Shown: piece after piece, positions 26,065 through 35,553 of the stretch
Numbering within the stretch: the first letter of the stretch is position 1
How the letters are laid out: each line of letters opens with the position of its first letter
Made by a program: the position numbers and the translations under genes
The notes under the pieces: model-generated
What the model was told of the DNA's origin: nothing
The model's input: only the letters and a program-made list of their open reading frames with translations
Databases searched by the model: none
NCBI GenBank assembly: GCA_004144185.1
Contig: SEFP01000002.1
Span: 124,001-188,000, forward strand
DNA length: 64,000 nt
Direction: 5' to 3'
Source: Sphingobacteriales bacterium
GTDB lineage: Bacteria; Bacteroidota; Bacteroidia; Chitinophagales; Chitinophagaceae

Positions 26065-26086
26065 CGCACCTTTTTAGATGCATCTT

Positions 26087-27610
26087 ATGAACGCAACGCT
26101 CAGCGAACAGGAACTTGTTCGACGCGAGAAGCTGGCCGAACTCCAGCGCCTCGGCATTGACCCCTACCCGGCTCCTACCTTTCCCATCACTCACAAATCC
26201 ACTGCTATTCAGGACGGTTTCAAGGGTGAAGAAAACGAAGCTGCGTATAAACAGGTGTCTTTGGCGGGCCGCATCATGAGCATCCGGGATATGGGCAAGG
26301 CGGCGTTTGCAGTCTTGCAGGATGCGTCTGGTCGCATTCAATTGTACCTGCGCCGCGATGATCTGTGTCCGGGCGAAGACAAAACACTGTATAACACGGT
26401 TATCAAGAAACTGCTGGACATTGGTGATTTTGTAGGCGTGGAAGGGTTTGTGTTTAAAACCAAAACCGGCGAAACCTCTGTACACGTCGAGAAGTTCACC
26501 TTTTTGGGCAAAGCCCTGCGTCCGCTGCCGATTGTCAAAGAAAAAGACGGCGAAGTGTATGATGCTGTGACCGATCCGGAATTCCGGTATCGCCAGCGCT
26601 ATGCCGACCTGATCGTCAATCCCGGTGTCCGCGACACGTTTACCAAGATTACTAAGATGAAAGGGGCTATCCGCCGGTTCCTCGACGAGCGCGGTGCCCT
26701 GGAAGTGGATACGCCGGTCCTGCAGCCCATTCCGGGTGGTGCAATTGCCCGGCCGTTTGTTTCGCATCACAATGCGCTGGACATTCCGCTGTACCTGCGG
26801 ATTGCCAACGAGCTGTACCTGAAGCGCCTGGTAGTAGGTGGTTTTGAATGGGTGTACGAGTTTTCGAGAAACTTCCGGAATGAAGGCATGGACCGGACCC
26901 ACAACCCGGAATTTACCATCCTGGAGTTTTATACGGCGTACAAGGATTATTTGTGGATGATGGACACCACCGAGCAACTGCTCGAGGAAACCGCTTTGGC
27001 CACCAATGGCATCACCACAACAGAAGTGAACGGGCAGACCATCGACTTTAAAGCGCCGTATGCCCGCGTACCTATTTTTGAAGCTATCGAGACCCACACC
27101 GGCATTGATGTTTCCGGAATGGACGAAGGGGAGTTGTTCCAGACCTGTAAAGACCTGAAGCTGGAGGTGAATTCGACCATGGGCAAAGGCAAGCTCATCG
27201 ACACCTTGTTTGGTGATTTGTGTGAACCGCATTACATCCAGCCTACGTTTATTACCGATTATCCGGTAGAGATGAGTCCGCTCACCAAAAAGCACCGGGA
27301 GAAGGAAGGGCTGGTCGAGCGTTTTGAACTGATTGTAGCCGGTAAGGAAATCGCCAATGCGTACTCAGAGCTAAACGACCCGATCGATCAGCGCGAGCGC
27401 TTTGAAGAGCAGGTCCGGCTAATGGAGCGTGGCGATGATGAAGCGATGTATATCGACCATGATTTTCTGCGGGCACTGGAGTACGGCATGCCGCCGACCG
27501 CAGGCATCGGCATCGGGATTGAGCGTCTGGCGATGCTGATGACCGGTCAGGTATCCATTCAAGATGTACTGCTGTTTCCGCAGATGCGCCCCGAGAAAAT
27601 AGAAGGCTAA
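26087..27610 (+). CDS. lysS: lysyl-tRNA synthetase, class II
   Basis: About 507 residues. N-terminal OB-fold anticodon-binding domain ([20 protein letters not shown] near 60) and class-II catalytic core: motif 2 [15 protein letters not shown] near 265, motif 3 [15 protein letters not shown] near the C-terminus. It charges tRNA-Lys with ATP. The ATG at 26087 (MNATLSEQE) fits the family better than the in-frame ATG three codons upstream at 26078. TTCCGGAA copies at 26873 (encoding F-R-N of motif 2) and 27112. A strong terminator follows. Confidence 0.95.
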   Translation: MNATLSEQELVRREKLAELQRLGIDPYPAPTFPITHKSTAIQDGFKGEENEAAYKQVSLAGRIMSIRDMGKAAFAVLQDASGRIQLYLRRDDLCPGEDKTLYNTVIKKLLDIGDFVGVEGFVFKTKTGETSVHVEKFTFLGKALRPLPIVKEKDGEVYDAVTDPEFRYRQRYADLIVNPGVRDTFTKITKMKGAIRRFLDERGALEVDTPVLQPIPGGAIARPFVSHHNALDIPLYLRIANELYLKRLVVGGFEWVYEFSRNFRNEGMDRTHNPEFTILEFYTAYKDYLWMMDTTEQLLEETALATNGITTTEVNGQTIDFKAPYARVPIFEAIETHTGIDVSGMDEGELFQTCKDLKLEVNSTMGKGKLIDTLFGDLCEPHYIQPTFITDYPVEMSPLTKKHREKEGLVERFELIVAGKEIANAYSELNDPIDQRERFEEQVRLMERGDDEAMYIDHDFLRALEYGMPPTAGIGIGIERLAMLMTGQVSIQDVLLFPQMRPEKIEG

Positions 27611-27644
27611 AATTTAAAGAGGTACGGCATCCGGCCGGAATTAA

Positions 27645-27676
27645 AAAAGCCCCGAATAAAATGATTCGGGGCTTTT
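27645..27676. terminator. bidirectional intrinsic terminator
   Basis: Stem AAAAGCCCCGAAT/ATTCGGGGCTTTT (13 bp) between convergent lysS and the secreted-protein operon, with A/T runs on both sides. Confidence 0.9.
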
Positions 27677-27703
27677 ACTTTTTAGCGTTTCCGGATGCTT
27701 AGC

Positions 27704-28627
27704 TTAATAGCTGGCTTTGGTAATGCGCATCGTACCACTCACCTGGTGCACCGGCAGTTTGTACACAAACAGGTAGTTTCCGTCAGCTAGGTCGGTGATA
27801 TCCAGTGGAATAAGATTTCTGCCGGCCGTCAGTTGAAACTGTTGTGGATTTCGCATCAGTTTTGACTGCTGATCATAGATAACCAGCACAAAATCATCCG
27901 CTATTTCAGTGACCAGTTCGGCTGTAATTTTTCCGGTAGTAGGGTTTGGATAAAACGCTACATTAATGTGCTCCCGGAAGTCATAGAATACGGTACGGAT
28001 CGGTGAATACGTTATATGCCCATCGAGATGGTACAAGGCCAGCCGGTAGAAATTATAGCCCCGCCACAGACTGGTATCCACATACTTATACTGGGTTTCC
28101 GGAGTGTTGCCTGGCAGTGCCGGTATCGTTGCCAGATCCCGGAAGGCCTTTCCATCGCTGGATTCTTCGATTACGTAGCGATCCAGATCGCGTTCGTCTT
28201 TGGCAACCCATTCGATCAGTCCTTTACTGTTTTGATACAGGGTGGCTCCGAACTGAACCACCGAAACCGGTAGTGCAGGTCCTCCACAATCGAAGGCAAT
28301 AGTGGTATCGGTAAAGCAGCCCTGGGCATCAATTCCCAGGACAGCCGATCGGGCACCTCGCAGCATAAAACTTCCGGTTGTATTGGACGGTGGAATCATA
28401 ATGGCCGGCATCGTAGAAACCACGGTGTAGGTAGCTGATGAGATGGGAGGCGCCACCTGGATCTGGACCATTCCGGACGCACAGTCATATTTGATTGTAT
28501 CTGCTTCCGGGATGCGATTCACGAGTAAAGAGGCGGTCGTAATCTGCGCACAACTGCGCTGTACAGACATCCCGAGGATGCCCATACAGCAAACAGTTTG
28601 CAGCAGATATTTAAGCCAGTGAATCAT
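27704..28627 (-). CDS. secreted protein with type IX (type A) C-terminal sorting domain
   Basis: 307 residues with an N-terminal signal. The last about 80 residues (FYPNPTTGKITAELV, YDQQSKLM, DITDLADGNYLFVYK) form a type IX secretion type-A sorting domain, so the protein should cross the outer membrane and be anchored or released at the surface. The middle has a fibronectin-like strand region (IEWVAKDERDLDRYVIEESSD). Last gene of a three-gene operon with 15- and 36-bp gaps; the two upstream products carry PKD/Ig-like repeats but no sorting domain of their own. Confidence 0.82.
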   Translation of the reverse strand: MIHWLKYLLQTVCCMGILGMSVQRSCAQITTASLLVNRIPEADTIKYDCASGMVQIQVAPPISSATYTVVSTMPAIMIPPSNTTGSFMLRGARSAVLGIDAQGCFTDTTIAFDCGGPALPVSVVQFGATLYQNSKGLIEWVAKDERDLDRYVIEESSDGKAFRDLATIPALPGNTPETQYKYVDTSLWRGYNFYRLALYHLDGHITYSPIRTVFYDFREHINVAFYPNPTTGKITAELVTEIADDFVLVIYDQQSKLMRNPQQFQLTAGRNLIPLDITDLADGNYLFVYKLPVHQVSGTMRITKASY

Positions 28628-28642
28628 GGTTCCGGAAAAGGA

Positions 28643-29614
28643 TTATTGAGCAGAACGTACGCAGCCGTTTCTATCGGTAATCTTCATCAGATCAAACTTC
28701 CAGGTACTGGCTGCCGTTGGCAATGGAGCCGCGCCCGGGAAGGCGTTTCCACTGGTAACGCCGGTGTATTGCGTGTACGGAGCTGCTGGCGGTGTAGTAG
28801 TAGAATTATACTGACGGACTTCCAGTGCATACGGAGCAGGCGATGCCAGACCCGGTGTATTGGTATAGGTCAGGTTGACGGCCTGGCCTTCGCAAATAGG
28901 AGTGTTCACGGTCAGAGTACCATTTGGTGAAGGGTGTACTACCACAAAGAAAGTATCCGATACACCGGAACAGGCACTACCACCGTTTGCAAAGGTTGGC
29001 GTTACAATAATGCGGGACACGATGTCAGCATTGGTGGTGTTGGTCAGGGTCGTAGATGGAATATTGCCGGTACCACTGGCGCCTATACCCGTAGCGGTGT
29101 TGTTGTTAACCCAGTTATAGGTTACAGCACCGCCCGTGTTGTTGGAGCTGAAAGTATAGCTTCTGGCAATCCCATTACACGCCGTGTCATCCGCTGTTGC
29201 AATCATGGTTGCAGCAGGGTTCACTGTGATAGAAGTCGAGTCACAGAAGCTGCTAGCACAGGCACCTCCGATCGAACGCAGATAGTATTTATATACAATC
29301 GGTGCGTTGGTGCTATTGGTAGGCACGTTTAGGATCGCACGACCGGTGGCGCTATCGGTTGTGATAGGCGTACCACCGCAACTTCCGGCATACCACTGCC
29401 ATTTACCACCAAAACCACGGTTTCCGCCGGTAATGGTCAAGGTATCCAAAGCGCCGCTACAGGTAATAGCAGTAGTAGGAGCCACCAAAGTAGGCTTCAC
29501 GGCGGTATCTCGTACCACGAGCGTTGCGGTTGAGATGGGGGTCTGCGCGTTGGCAGATTGGCTGAGCCCTATGCCGGATAAGGCGATAGCGGCCGCAAGT
29601 AGGAGTTTTCTCAT
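28643..29614 (-). CDS. secreted PKD/Ig-like repeat protein
   Basis: 323 residues. Signal peptide MRKLLLAAAIALSGIGLSQS then ANAQ. The mature part is Thr/Asn/Ser-rich and beta-strand-rich with Cys-containing Ig/PKD-like units of the kind in Bacteroidota adhesins (ITCSGALDTLTITGGN, TACNGIARSYTFSSNN, PICEGQAVNLTYTN). It ends abruptly in KITDRNGCVRSAQ, a repeat-unit end also seen in its upstream neighbour (KITDANGCVSP). No type IX sorting domain is present, so how it reaches the surface is open. Confidence 0.7.
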   Translation of the reverse strand: MRKLLLAAAIALSGIGLSQSANAQTPISTATLVVRDTAVKPTLVAPTTAITCSGALDTLTITGGNRGFGGKWQWYAGSCGGTPITTDSATGRAILNVPTNSTNAPIVYKYYLRSIGGACASSFCDSTSITVNPAATMIATADDTACNGIARSYTFSSNNTGGAVTYNWVNNNTATGIGASGTGNIPSTTLTNTTNADIVSRIIVTPTFANGGSACSGVSDTFFVVVHPSPNGTLTVNTPICEGQAVNLTYTNTPGLASPAPYALEVRQYNSTTTPPAAPYTQYTGVTSGNAFPGAAPLPTAASTWKFDLMKITDRNGCVRSAQ

Positions 29615-29650
29615 GAGAAAAAAGGTTAGAAATGAATAAAGAGATAGCGG

Positions 29651-31384
29651 TTAAGGACTTACACAGCCATTTGCGTCTGTGATTTTGGTAAGATCATAGC
29701 TTAGGGTGCCACTGGTGGCCGGATTAGGAGTAATGTTGAACGGGGTTCCGCTAACAATGCCGTTGTACGTAGTGCCATTGACGATTATGGAAAATGGGCT
29801 GGTTCCGGAAGTAGATGTAAACGTGAGTCGCCCGGCGGCCCCCAGACAGATGGGCGTATTGGTGGTAATGGTACCTGCCGGAAGCGGGCGCACAGTTACC
29901 GTAGTAGTCACACCGGAAAGTGCTGTCGAACAGGAAGGTGTAGTCGTATAGGCCACGTTCGTGAGCGTCACCGTAGAACTTCCTGGAGTAGTAGTTGAAA
30001 AAGGGATGGTAGCCGTTCCACTGCCTGGAACGACGACGCTACCGCTGCCGGTTACCGTTCCGCTGCTGCTGTAGTTAACCGTTACCGGGATCGTCTGCGG
30101 GTTGGTAACGGTTAGATTAGCGATTGCATTCCGGCACACCGAGCCACCGCTGGTAAGAGTTGCAGCCGGGGTGGGTCGTACGGTAACTTTGATGATATTG
30201 GATAGGTCCGGAACAGAAGTTTTAGTAGGCATCGAATCATTTGCCTGCATGCCACTGTTAAACCTGGAGATGGTTGCGGTCCGGCGGTACTGATAGGTGC
30301 CCGGTGAAAGGGCTCCGGTCGAATAGTTCTGGGTGGTGGCGCCACTGATATTTGTATAAGCGTTCCCATTAGCTGAAACGGCCCATTGATACGCTACGGA
30401 GATGATACTGGCAGCGCTTATCGGGGCATCTGAGAACGTATTATTTCCGGAAAAAGAGATCGCAGTATTGTTACAAACAGTCGTGTCGGTGCTCGGGCCA
30501 GGTCCTGAGATAGCATTGCTGACCCTCGAGAAATTGGTAAATCCAACGTCATTGCCACCGGTACTTTCATAGTATTCGAACAAAAGGTTGGAATTTCCGG
30601 AAAGCGGGAATAACTGTTTGGTATAAAAACTATTGCTTTGTTCCCTCCAGCGGTTGAAATACAGCGTTCCATCCACCGTAAGCCGGACACCGTCATCCCC
30701 ATTCATATCCGCCAGATACGCACCCGCCGGTCGGGTAGATTGCATGCGGTACTGGACAGCGAAAAACTCAGGGGTATTCAAGATCAGGTAGCGTCCGCCT
30801 GATTTTAACGCATAGGTTCCGCCGGGACCAACAAAACTATTTGTAAAGGTTTCACCAGTGATGGTATCCCGGTATCCCAGATATCGGCTGAAAGCATTGA
30901 CATCCGTAGGGACTCCACCCGTATTGTCCAACCGCTGGTACAAGTGCTCCCGCCATCCATTGGTTCCGGCAGCAGTCTTGGAGTCTTCGGTGTTACTGCC
31001 TCCGATGGCAGTCGTAGAGGTAGGGATCGACACGGACAGGTTAACAGCACTGGCATTACAGTTATAAAGCCGTATATACCCACTGTAGACCGCAGTATAG
31101 ATTAAAGAGGTTCCGGAACTTGCCTGCGGACTTCCTCCGGAGCTATCCGTCACGGCCAGGTTATTTAACGTAGACGACACTGTGTATTGAATGCCTCTAA
31201 TAACTGCTACCCGCACGTAATTGGATGCAGTAACAGTGTTGACTGTAGTTGAAGTTCTGGTAGCCGGTACAATCAATCCCAACTGACTCCCACCGTATGA
31301 ACTACACTGTGCCCATGTTCGAGCCGGAAACATCCAGCTGCAACACAGAAGTACTGCAAAAAACAGTTTTTGCAAATCAGGCAT
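29651..31384 (-). CDS. large secreted PKD/Ig-like repeat protein
   Basis: 577 residues from the ATG at 31384 (MPDLQKLFFAVLLCCSWMFP, signal peptide); the earlier in-frame TTG at 31408 is less likely. The N-terminal half contains a PA14-like stretch (YLADMNGDDGVRLTVDGTLYFNRWREQ, shown in part at about 235-260). The C-terminal half has Ig/PKD-type repeats rich in Thr, Ser and Val (VCRNAIANLTV, PICLGAAGRLTF). It ends in KITDANGCVSP without a sorting domain. First gene of the operon with the two proteins downstream. TTCCGGAA copies at 29803, 30445, 30595 and 31111. Confidence 0.7.
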   Translation of the reverse strand: MPDLQKLFFAVLLCCSWMFPARTWAQCSSYGGSQLGLIVPATRTSTTVNTVTASNYVRVAVIRGIQYTVSSTLNNLAVTDSSGGSPQASSGTSLIYTAVYSGYIRLYNCNASAVNLSVSIPTSTTAIGGSNTEDSKTAAGTNGWREHLYQRLDNTGGVPTDVNAFSRYLGYRDTITGETFTNSFVGPGGTYALKSGGRYLILNTPEFFAVQYRMQSTRPAGAYLADMNGDDGVRLTVDGTLYFNRWREQSNSFYTKQLFPLSGNSNLLFEYYESTGGNDVGFTNFSRVSNAISGPGPSTDTTVCNNTAISFSGNNTFSDAPISAASIISVAYQWAVSANGNAYTNISGATTQNYSTGALSPGTYQYRRTATISRFNSGMQANDSMPTKTSVPDLSNIIKVTVRPTPAATLTSGGSVCRNAIANLTVTNPQTIPVTVNYSSSGTVTGSGSVVVPGSGTATIPFSTTTPGSSTVTLTNVAYTTTPSCSTALSGVTTTVTVRPLPAGTITTNTPICLGAAGRLTFTSTSGTSPFSIIVNGTTYNGIVSGTPFNITPNPATSGTLSYDLTKITDANGCVSP

Positions 31385-31416
31385 ACAGTTTGTTATACTA
31401 ACCGGCAAAACACGCG

Positions 31417-31424
31417 CAAAAATA
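31417..31424 (-). promoter_or_regulatory. -7 promoter box of the secreted-protein operon (TATTTTTG)
   Basis: Exact TAnnTTTG match 32 nt upstream of the ATG at 31384. An inverted repeat lies about 60 bp further upstream. Confidence 0.45.
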
Positions 31425-31482
31425 ATTATTTCACCATCTATACATACGCATTCACACCTTTTTTGGATTCAGTTAATTATGT

Positions 31483-31497
31483 TTAACTTTAAGTTAA
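31483..31497. repeat. inverted repeat TTAACTT-T-AAGTTAA, candidate operator
   Basis: A 7-bp perfect inverted repeat around one base in an AT-rich stretch, 60-80 bp upstream of the secreted-protein operon promoter. The gap 31385-31744 contains this, the promoter box and the ompH-operon terminator; I see no gene in it. Confidence 0.35.
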
Positions 31498-31692
31498 CTA
31501 ATTGAACGCAAGCCAAAACTCGTGATTACCAGTTGTTTAGAATCCTTTTTACATGCTATTCCCATCCTTTTTTCCCAATAAGATTTGACAGTTGGATTAC
31601 GTTGTCCAGTAAGGGTTTCAGGGGGTTTCAATGCTGTCAAACGACGCTTTTCCGGCTATTATTTTCACTTCAAGAGGAGGGGTTATCAACGA

Positions 31693-31722
31693 AAAAAGCG
31701 TCCCATTTGTGGAACGCTTTTT
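31693..31722 (-). terminator. terminator of the uppS-bamA-ompH operon
   Basis: Stem AAAAAGCGT with ACGCTTTTT, continuing as CC/GG past one mismatch, closing on a short loop. In minus orientation a T run follows. It lies 20 bp past the last ompH stop. Confidence 0.8.
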
Positions 31723-31744
31723 GTAAGGTTATCAGGCTAAAATT

Positions 31745-32287
31745 TTAAGGCTTTGCCGGAGTAGTGGTTGCAGTAGCACCCGCTTTGATATTCAGTTTGG
31801 CTTTCACTGCATCCAGAATATTCTCTGATTCTTTAGCGAACAGCAAGCCGCCGCCGGAAGAATCAAATACATAGTCATAGCCTTTTTCAGACGCAACCGC
31901 TTTGATGGCTTTGTCGGCTTTTTCCAGAACAGGCTTGTACAACTCTTCCTTACGCTTCTGTACTTTCTCGGTCGCACTTTGATTGGTGCTTTCCATCCGG
32001 GCCTGCAAATCCTGTAATTCTTTGGCTTTCACTTCTTTTACAGCCTCACTCATGGTCGCCTGGCTACCCTGAAAATCCTTCAGTTTCTTTTCCAGCTCTT
32101 TGCTCATGGTTTCCAGCTGATCCTGATAGGTCTTGGCCAGCGCTTTGAGGTCATTGTCAGCTTTTACCATGTCAGGCATGCTTTGCAACAACTCACCGGA
32201 GTTGATATAGCCCAGTTTAGGCGCTTGGGCAAAGGCGGCAGCAGTCATTAGCAGGCATCCTGCCAGCATCAATACGAGTTTCTTCAT
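31745..32287 (-). CDS. OmpH/Skp-family periplasmic chaperone (second copy)
   Basis: 180 residues. A signal peptide (MKKLVLMLAGCLLMTAAAFA) is followed by LGYINSGELLQSMPDM and a long charged helical coiled coil (about 45-125, Lys/Glu/Gln-rich), then YDYVFDSSGGGLLFAKESENI, the standard Skp C-terminal strand. Skp trimers hold unfolded outer-membrane proteins for delivery to BamA. It is a tandem paralog of the next gene, 40 bp apart. The tail is Ala/Thr-rich. Confidence 0.9.
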   Translation of the reverse strand: MKKLVLMLAGCLLMTAAAFAQAPKLGYINSGELLQSMPDMVKADNDLKALAKTYQDQLETMSKELEKKLKDFQGSQATMSEAVKEVKAKELQDLQARMESTNQSATEKVQKRKEELYKPVLEKADKAIKAVASEKGYDYVFDSSGGGLLFAKESENILDAVKAKLNIKAGATATTTPAKP

Positions 32288-32327
32288 CTGGAAAAAAAAG
32301 GAGAAAATTGGTTTTAAAAGATTGTGA

Positions 32328-32843
32328 TTATTTGTTGACGCCCAGTTGCTTCAACACATCATCTGAACGATCCAGCTTTGGATCTGCGTAAAACAGGGTG
32401 ACCCCACCGGCCTTGTCCAGCACCAGATCAAAGCCCCGCGTGGAAGCCATTTTCTGCACTGCTGTATACACACGGTCCTGAATGGGCTTCACCAGCGTCT
32501 GGCGTTGTTTGAAAAGATCGCCTTCATATCCGAAGCGTTGCTTTTGCAACTCTTTGGCTGCTTTTTCTTTGGTCACGATTTCATCTTCCCGCTTCTTACG
32601 CATGTCTTCATTCAGCATCGCCCGTTCGGCCGTATAACTTTTATACATCCGGTCTACTTCTGACATCCGGTTATCAATTTCCGTCTGCCAGTTTTTAGAC
32701 GTCTGATCCAGCTGCGACTGGGCGGTTTTGTATTCCGGAACCCGATCCAGAATGTATTTGGAATCAATAATACAATAACGCTGTGCAGAAGCGGTGAGGG
32801 TACTTCCGGCAAGCAGCAGGGCCGCAACCAGTAAACGTTTCAT
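32328..32843 (-). CDS. OmpH/Skp-family periplasmic chaperone (first copy)
   Basis: 171 residues. A signal peptide (to ...ASAQ) precedes YCIIDSKYILDRVPEYKTAQ, a coiled-coil helix pair (about 45-125) and GFDLVLDKAGGVTLFYADPKLDRSDDVLKQLG. Same fold and length as its downstream neighbour but only loosely similar in sequence, so the duplication is old. Lies 66 bp downstream of bamA on the same strand. TTCCGGAA copy at 32733 encodes V-P-E. Confidence 0.9.
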   Translation of the reverse strand: MKRLLVAALLLAGSTLTASAQRYCIIDSKYILDRVPEYKTAQSQLDQTSKNWQTEIDNRMSEVDRMYKSYTAERAMLNEDMRKKREDEIVTKEKAAKELQKQRFGYEGDLFKQRQTLVKPIQDRVYTAVQKMASTRGFDLVLDKAGGVTLFYADPKLDRSDDVLKQLGVNK

Positions 32844-32909
32844 AAATGCTTTTGTTGTCAGGGTTTTAGAGAGAAAGTAAGACCAATCGGTATCGCTTAG
32901 GCTTAACGC

Positions 32910-35549
32910 TTATTCCGGTTCGAAGCCCAACATGAAGTTAAACCTACCCATGTCTTTCAGGTTGGTTATACCCGTAGCCGGATTGTAGTTATCGAACCCG
33001 ATACCATAATCCAGTCCCAGCAATCCGAACATAGGCAGGAACAGCCGAACGCCTACCCCGGCCGAACGCCGCAACCGGAAGGGATTGTAATCCTTAAACG
33101 TGCTCCATCCATTGGCCATATCGAAAAACGCTAAACCATAGATGGTACTGGTTGGAGACAAGGAAAACGGATACCGCAGTTCCATCTGGTATTTGTTGAA
33201 GATGGTAGCATTCTGTGCATACACCTCATAGCCCCGGTGCGCAATGATATCCCGGCCGATAAAGAAGTTCTGACCCGTCAGCCCATCGCCCCCTACTTGG
33301 AAGCGCTCAAACGGCGAATACCCGATATCGGAATTGTAATAGCCCAGGAAGCCGTATTTAGCACCAAACTTCAAAACCAGATTGCCGGCCACCCGCTGAT
33401 ACCAGTTGGCATTGAACCGGTACCGGTGGTATTCCACAAATTTGTACTTCTCCTGCGAGCTGATGCCCTTATAATCTTTATCCGATAACAGGCTGTACGG
33501 CGGCGTAAACTGGAACGTAAAGTTGATATCCGAGCCGCTGCGTGGATACAAGGGCTGATCCACACTATACCGGGCCAGTGTCACCCGGAAATACAGGTTA
33601 TTGGCTGTTCCGGAATTAAAGCCCTCCAGCAGGTTGTAGTTTTTTAGGTTGTACCGCTGGTAGTTCACCCCGGTTGTCAGTACAAAGTTATCATCCGGCC
33701 ATTTCAGGCGGCGGGACAGCGACAGGCCGCCACCGATTACCCGCAGATACGATGAATCCGGATAAGCTGAATAGTTAGAAAAGCGCGAGTAGATCAGGCT
33801 GGTTGTCAGCGCGTTCGGCTTGCGACCGCCCAACCAAGGCTCGGTAAAGGAAAAGTTGAGCGAGTTGTACAAGACTCCGTTGGACTGGAAATTGAGCGAC
33901 AGCTTTTGTCCGTCTCCCACCGGCAGCGGATCCCAGAGTTTCGGTTTGAATACATTGCGCAGCGAGAAGTTGTTGAACTGAATCCCGATGTTTCCGTACA
34001 GGCTGACGCCCCCACCGAAGCCGAGTGACAACTGCAACTGATCGCTCGATTTCTCAGCTACCTGGTATTCAATATCCACTGTTCCGTCTTCCGGATTCGG
34101 CTTTGGAATGGGCACGGTCTTTTCCGGATCAAAAAATCCCAGGGCAGAGATTTCACGCTGCGACCGGATAATATCCGTACGGGAAAATTTGCTGCCCGGC
34201 AGGGTGCGGATTTCACGCCGGATCACGTGCTCATTGGTGCGGTCGTTTCCGGTAATGGTTACGTTTTTAACGGTGGCCTGGGTGCCTTCCGTAATCCGCA
34301 TTTCATAATTAATGGTATCTCCGATAATGGATTTTTCCACCGGCTCGATCTGGAAAAACAGATAGCCGTCATCCATGTACGCAGAGGTTACGTCTTCCCC
34401 ACCTTCAGCAGACGGAATGCGTCCCAGACGCCGGTCGAGCAGCTCTTGGTTGTAGACATCTCCTCTTTTGATTGACAACAGCTGCGAAAGTTGCTCGCTG
34501 GTATATTTAGTGTTGCCTTTCCAGGAAATATCCCCAAAATAATACCGTTGTCCTTCGGCTACCTTCAGATCGATGTTCATGTTGCCGTTGGGCAACAGAT
34601 AGGTTGTATCGGCTACGATCGACGCATCGCGGTAACCAAGGGCATTGTAGGCGGCCAGAATGCTTTCGCGGTCTTCGGCAAACTTTTCCGGATTGAACTT
34701 GGACGAACGCCAGAACTGATACCGGAAATACGGATCCAGGGCCTCCAGCGTATTGGAAGGCGACAGCAGGCCACCCTGGCGTACATACTGTTTAAACGAA
34801 TGGGGATCGGTTTCATAAACCGACGCTTCATCCGCCGGGTGCAGCGTCAGACGGGCCATTTCGCGGGTATTGCGGAAGCCTTTCTTTAACCGCGCATCCG
34901 TTACCTGTTCATTCCCGGCGATATTGATATGATTGATTTTGGTTTTAGTACCGCGATCAATCTCAAATGTCAGAATAACACTGTTTTTAACTTCCGGATC
35001 CGGCCGCTCAATCACATTGATCCGGGCGCTGCCATACCCTTTATCGGCATAGTACTTCCGAATGCGCTCTACGGCTTCTTTTTTGACCGCTTCGGTCACC
35101 ACTTTAGAGCGGACCAGACCGGTTTTCTTATCCAGCTCTTCAGACTCCGACTTTTTAATGCCGGAAAAATTCTTTTTAGACAAGCGCGGCCGCTCTTCGA
35201 CCTGAATGGTCAGGAAGATGCGGTCGTCTATGTATTTATCGACCAGTACCTGCACATCGCTGAACAGATCCTGCCGCCACAGATTGCGGATGGCGCGGGC
35301 AATACCCGGATCGTTGGGAAGCTTGACTTTGCTTCCAACTGACAATCCGGAAACCGTTTGAAGCAGATCGGCATCCAGGTATTGCACCCCGGTTACGTTG
35401 ATACCACCAATGATATAGTCGCTGTTACGGGCAGTCACGCCGGTACCTCCACCTTGTGGTGCGCGCAACTGGGCCATCCCCAATTGAGGACAGGCCAGTA
35501 TAGAAAGGCTTACCAGACCGATATTCACTAAAGAAACTCTCAGACGCAT
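32910..35549 (-). CDS. bamA: outer-membrane assembly factor BamA (Omp85)
   Basis: 879 residues. Signal peptide, then five POTRA domains across about 45-480 (for example VQVLVDKYIDDRIFLTIQVEERP and ATVKNVTITGNDRTNEHVIRREI), then a 16-strand barrel with the Omp85 signatures near the C-terminus (GGDGLTGQNFFIGRD, RRSAGVGVRLFLPMFGLLGLDYGIG). It ends in FNFMLGFEPE, close to an outer-membrane C-terminal strand. It inserts beta-barrel proteins. Starts 4 bp after uppS. Only one TTCCGGAA copy (33608), low for its size. Confidence 0.95.
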   Translation of the reverse strand: MRLRVSLVNIGLVSLSILACPQLGMAQLRAPQGGGTGVTARNSDYIIGGINVTGVQYLDADLLQTVSGLSVGSKVKLPNDPGIARAIRNLWRQDLFSDVQVLVDKYIDDRIFLTIQVEERPRLSKKNFSGIKKSESEELDKKTGLVRSKVVTEAVKKEAVERIRKYYADKGYGSARINVIERPDPEVKNSVILTFEIDRGTKTKINHINIAGNEQVTDARLKKGFRNTREMARLTLHPADEASVYETDPHSFKQYVRQGGLLSPSNTLEALDPYFRYQFWRSSKFNPEKFAEDRESILAAYNALGYRDASIVADTTYLLPNGNMNIDLKVAEGQRYYFGDISWKGNTKYTSEQLSQLLSIKRGDVYNQELLDRRLGRIPSAEGGEDVTSAYMDDGYLFFQIEPVEKSIIGDTINYEMRITEGTQATVKNVTITGNDRTNEHVIRREIRTLPGSKFSRTDIIRSQREISALGFFDPEKTVPIPKPNPEDGTVDIEYQVAEKSSDQLQLSLGFGGGVSLYGNIGIQFNNFSLRNVFKPKLWDPLPVGDGQKLSLNFQSNGVLYNSLNFSFTEPWLGGRKPNALTTSLIYSRFSNYSAYPDSSYLRVIGGGLSLSRRLKWPDDNFVLTTGVNYQRYNLKNYNLLEGFNSGTANNLYFRVTLARYSVDQPLYPRSGSDINFTFQFTPPYSLLSDKDYKGISSQEKYKFVEYHRYRFNANWYQRVAGNLVLKFGAKYGFLGYYNSDIGYSPFERFQVGGDGLTGQNFFIGRDIIAHRGYEVYAQNATIFNKYQMELRYPFSLSPTSTIYGLAFFDMANGWSTFKDYNPFRLRRSAGVGVRLFLPMFGLLGLDYGIGFDNYNPATGITNLKDMGRFNFMLGFEPE

Positions 35550-35553
35550 TCTT

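Noticed and set aside
25853-27295. 480-codon minus-strand frame opposite lysS
   Set aside because: Antisense of a certain tRNA synthetase; no family resemblance.
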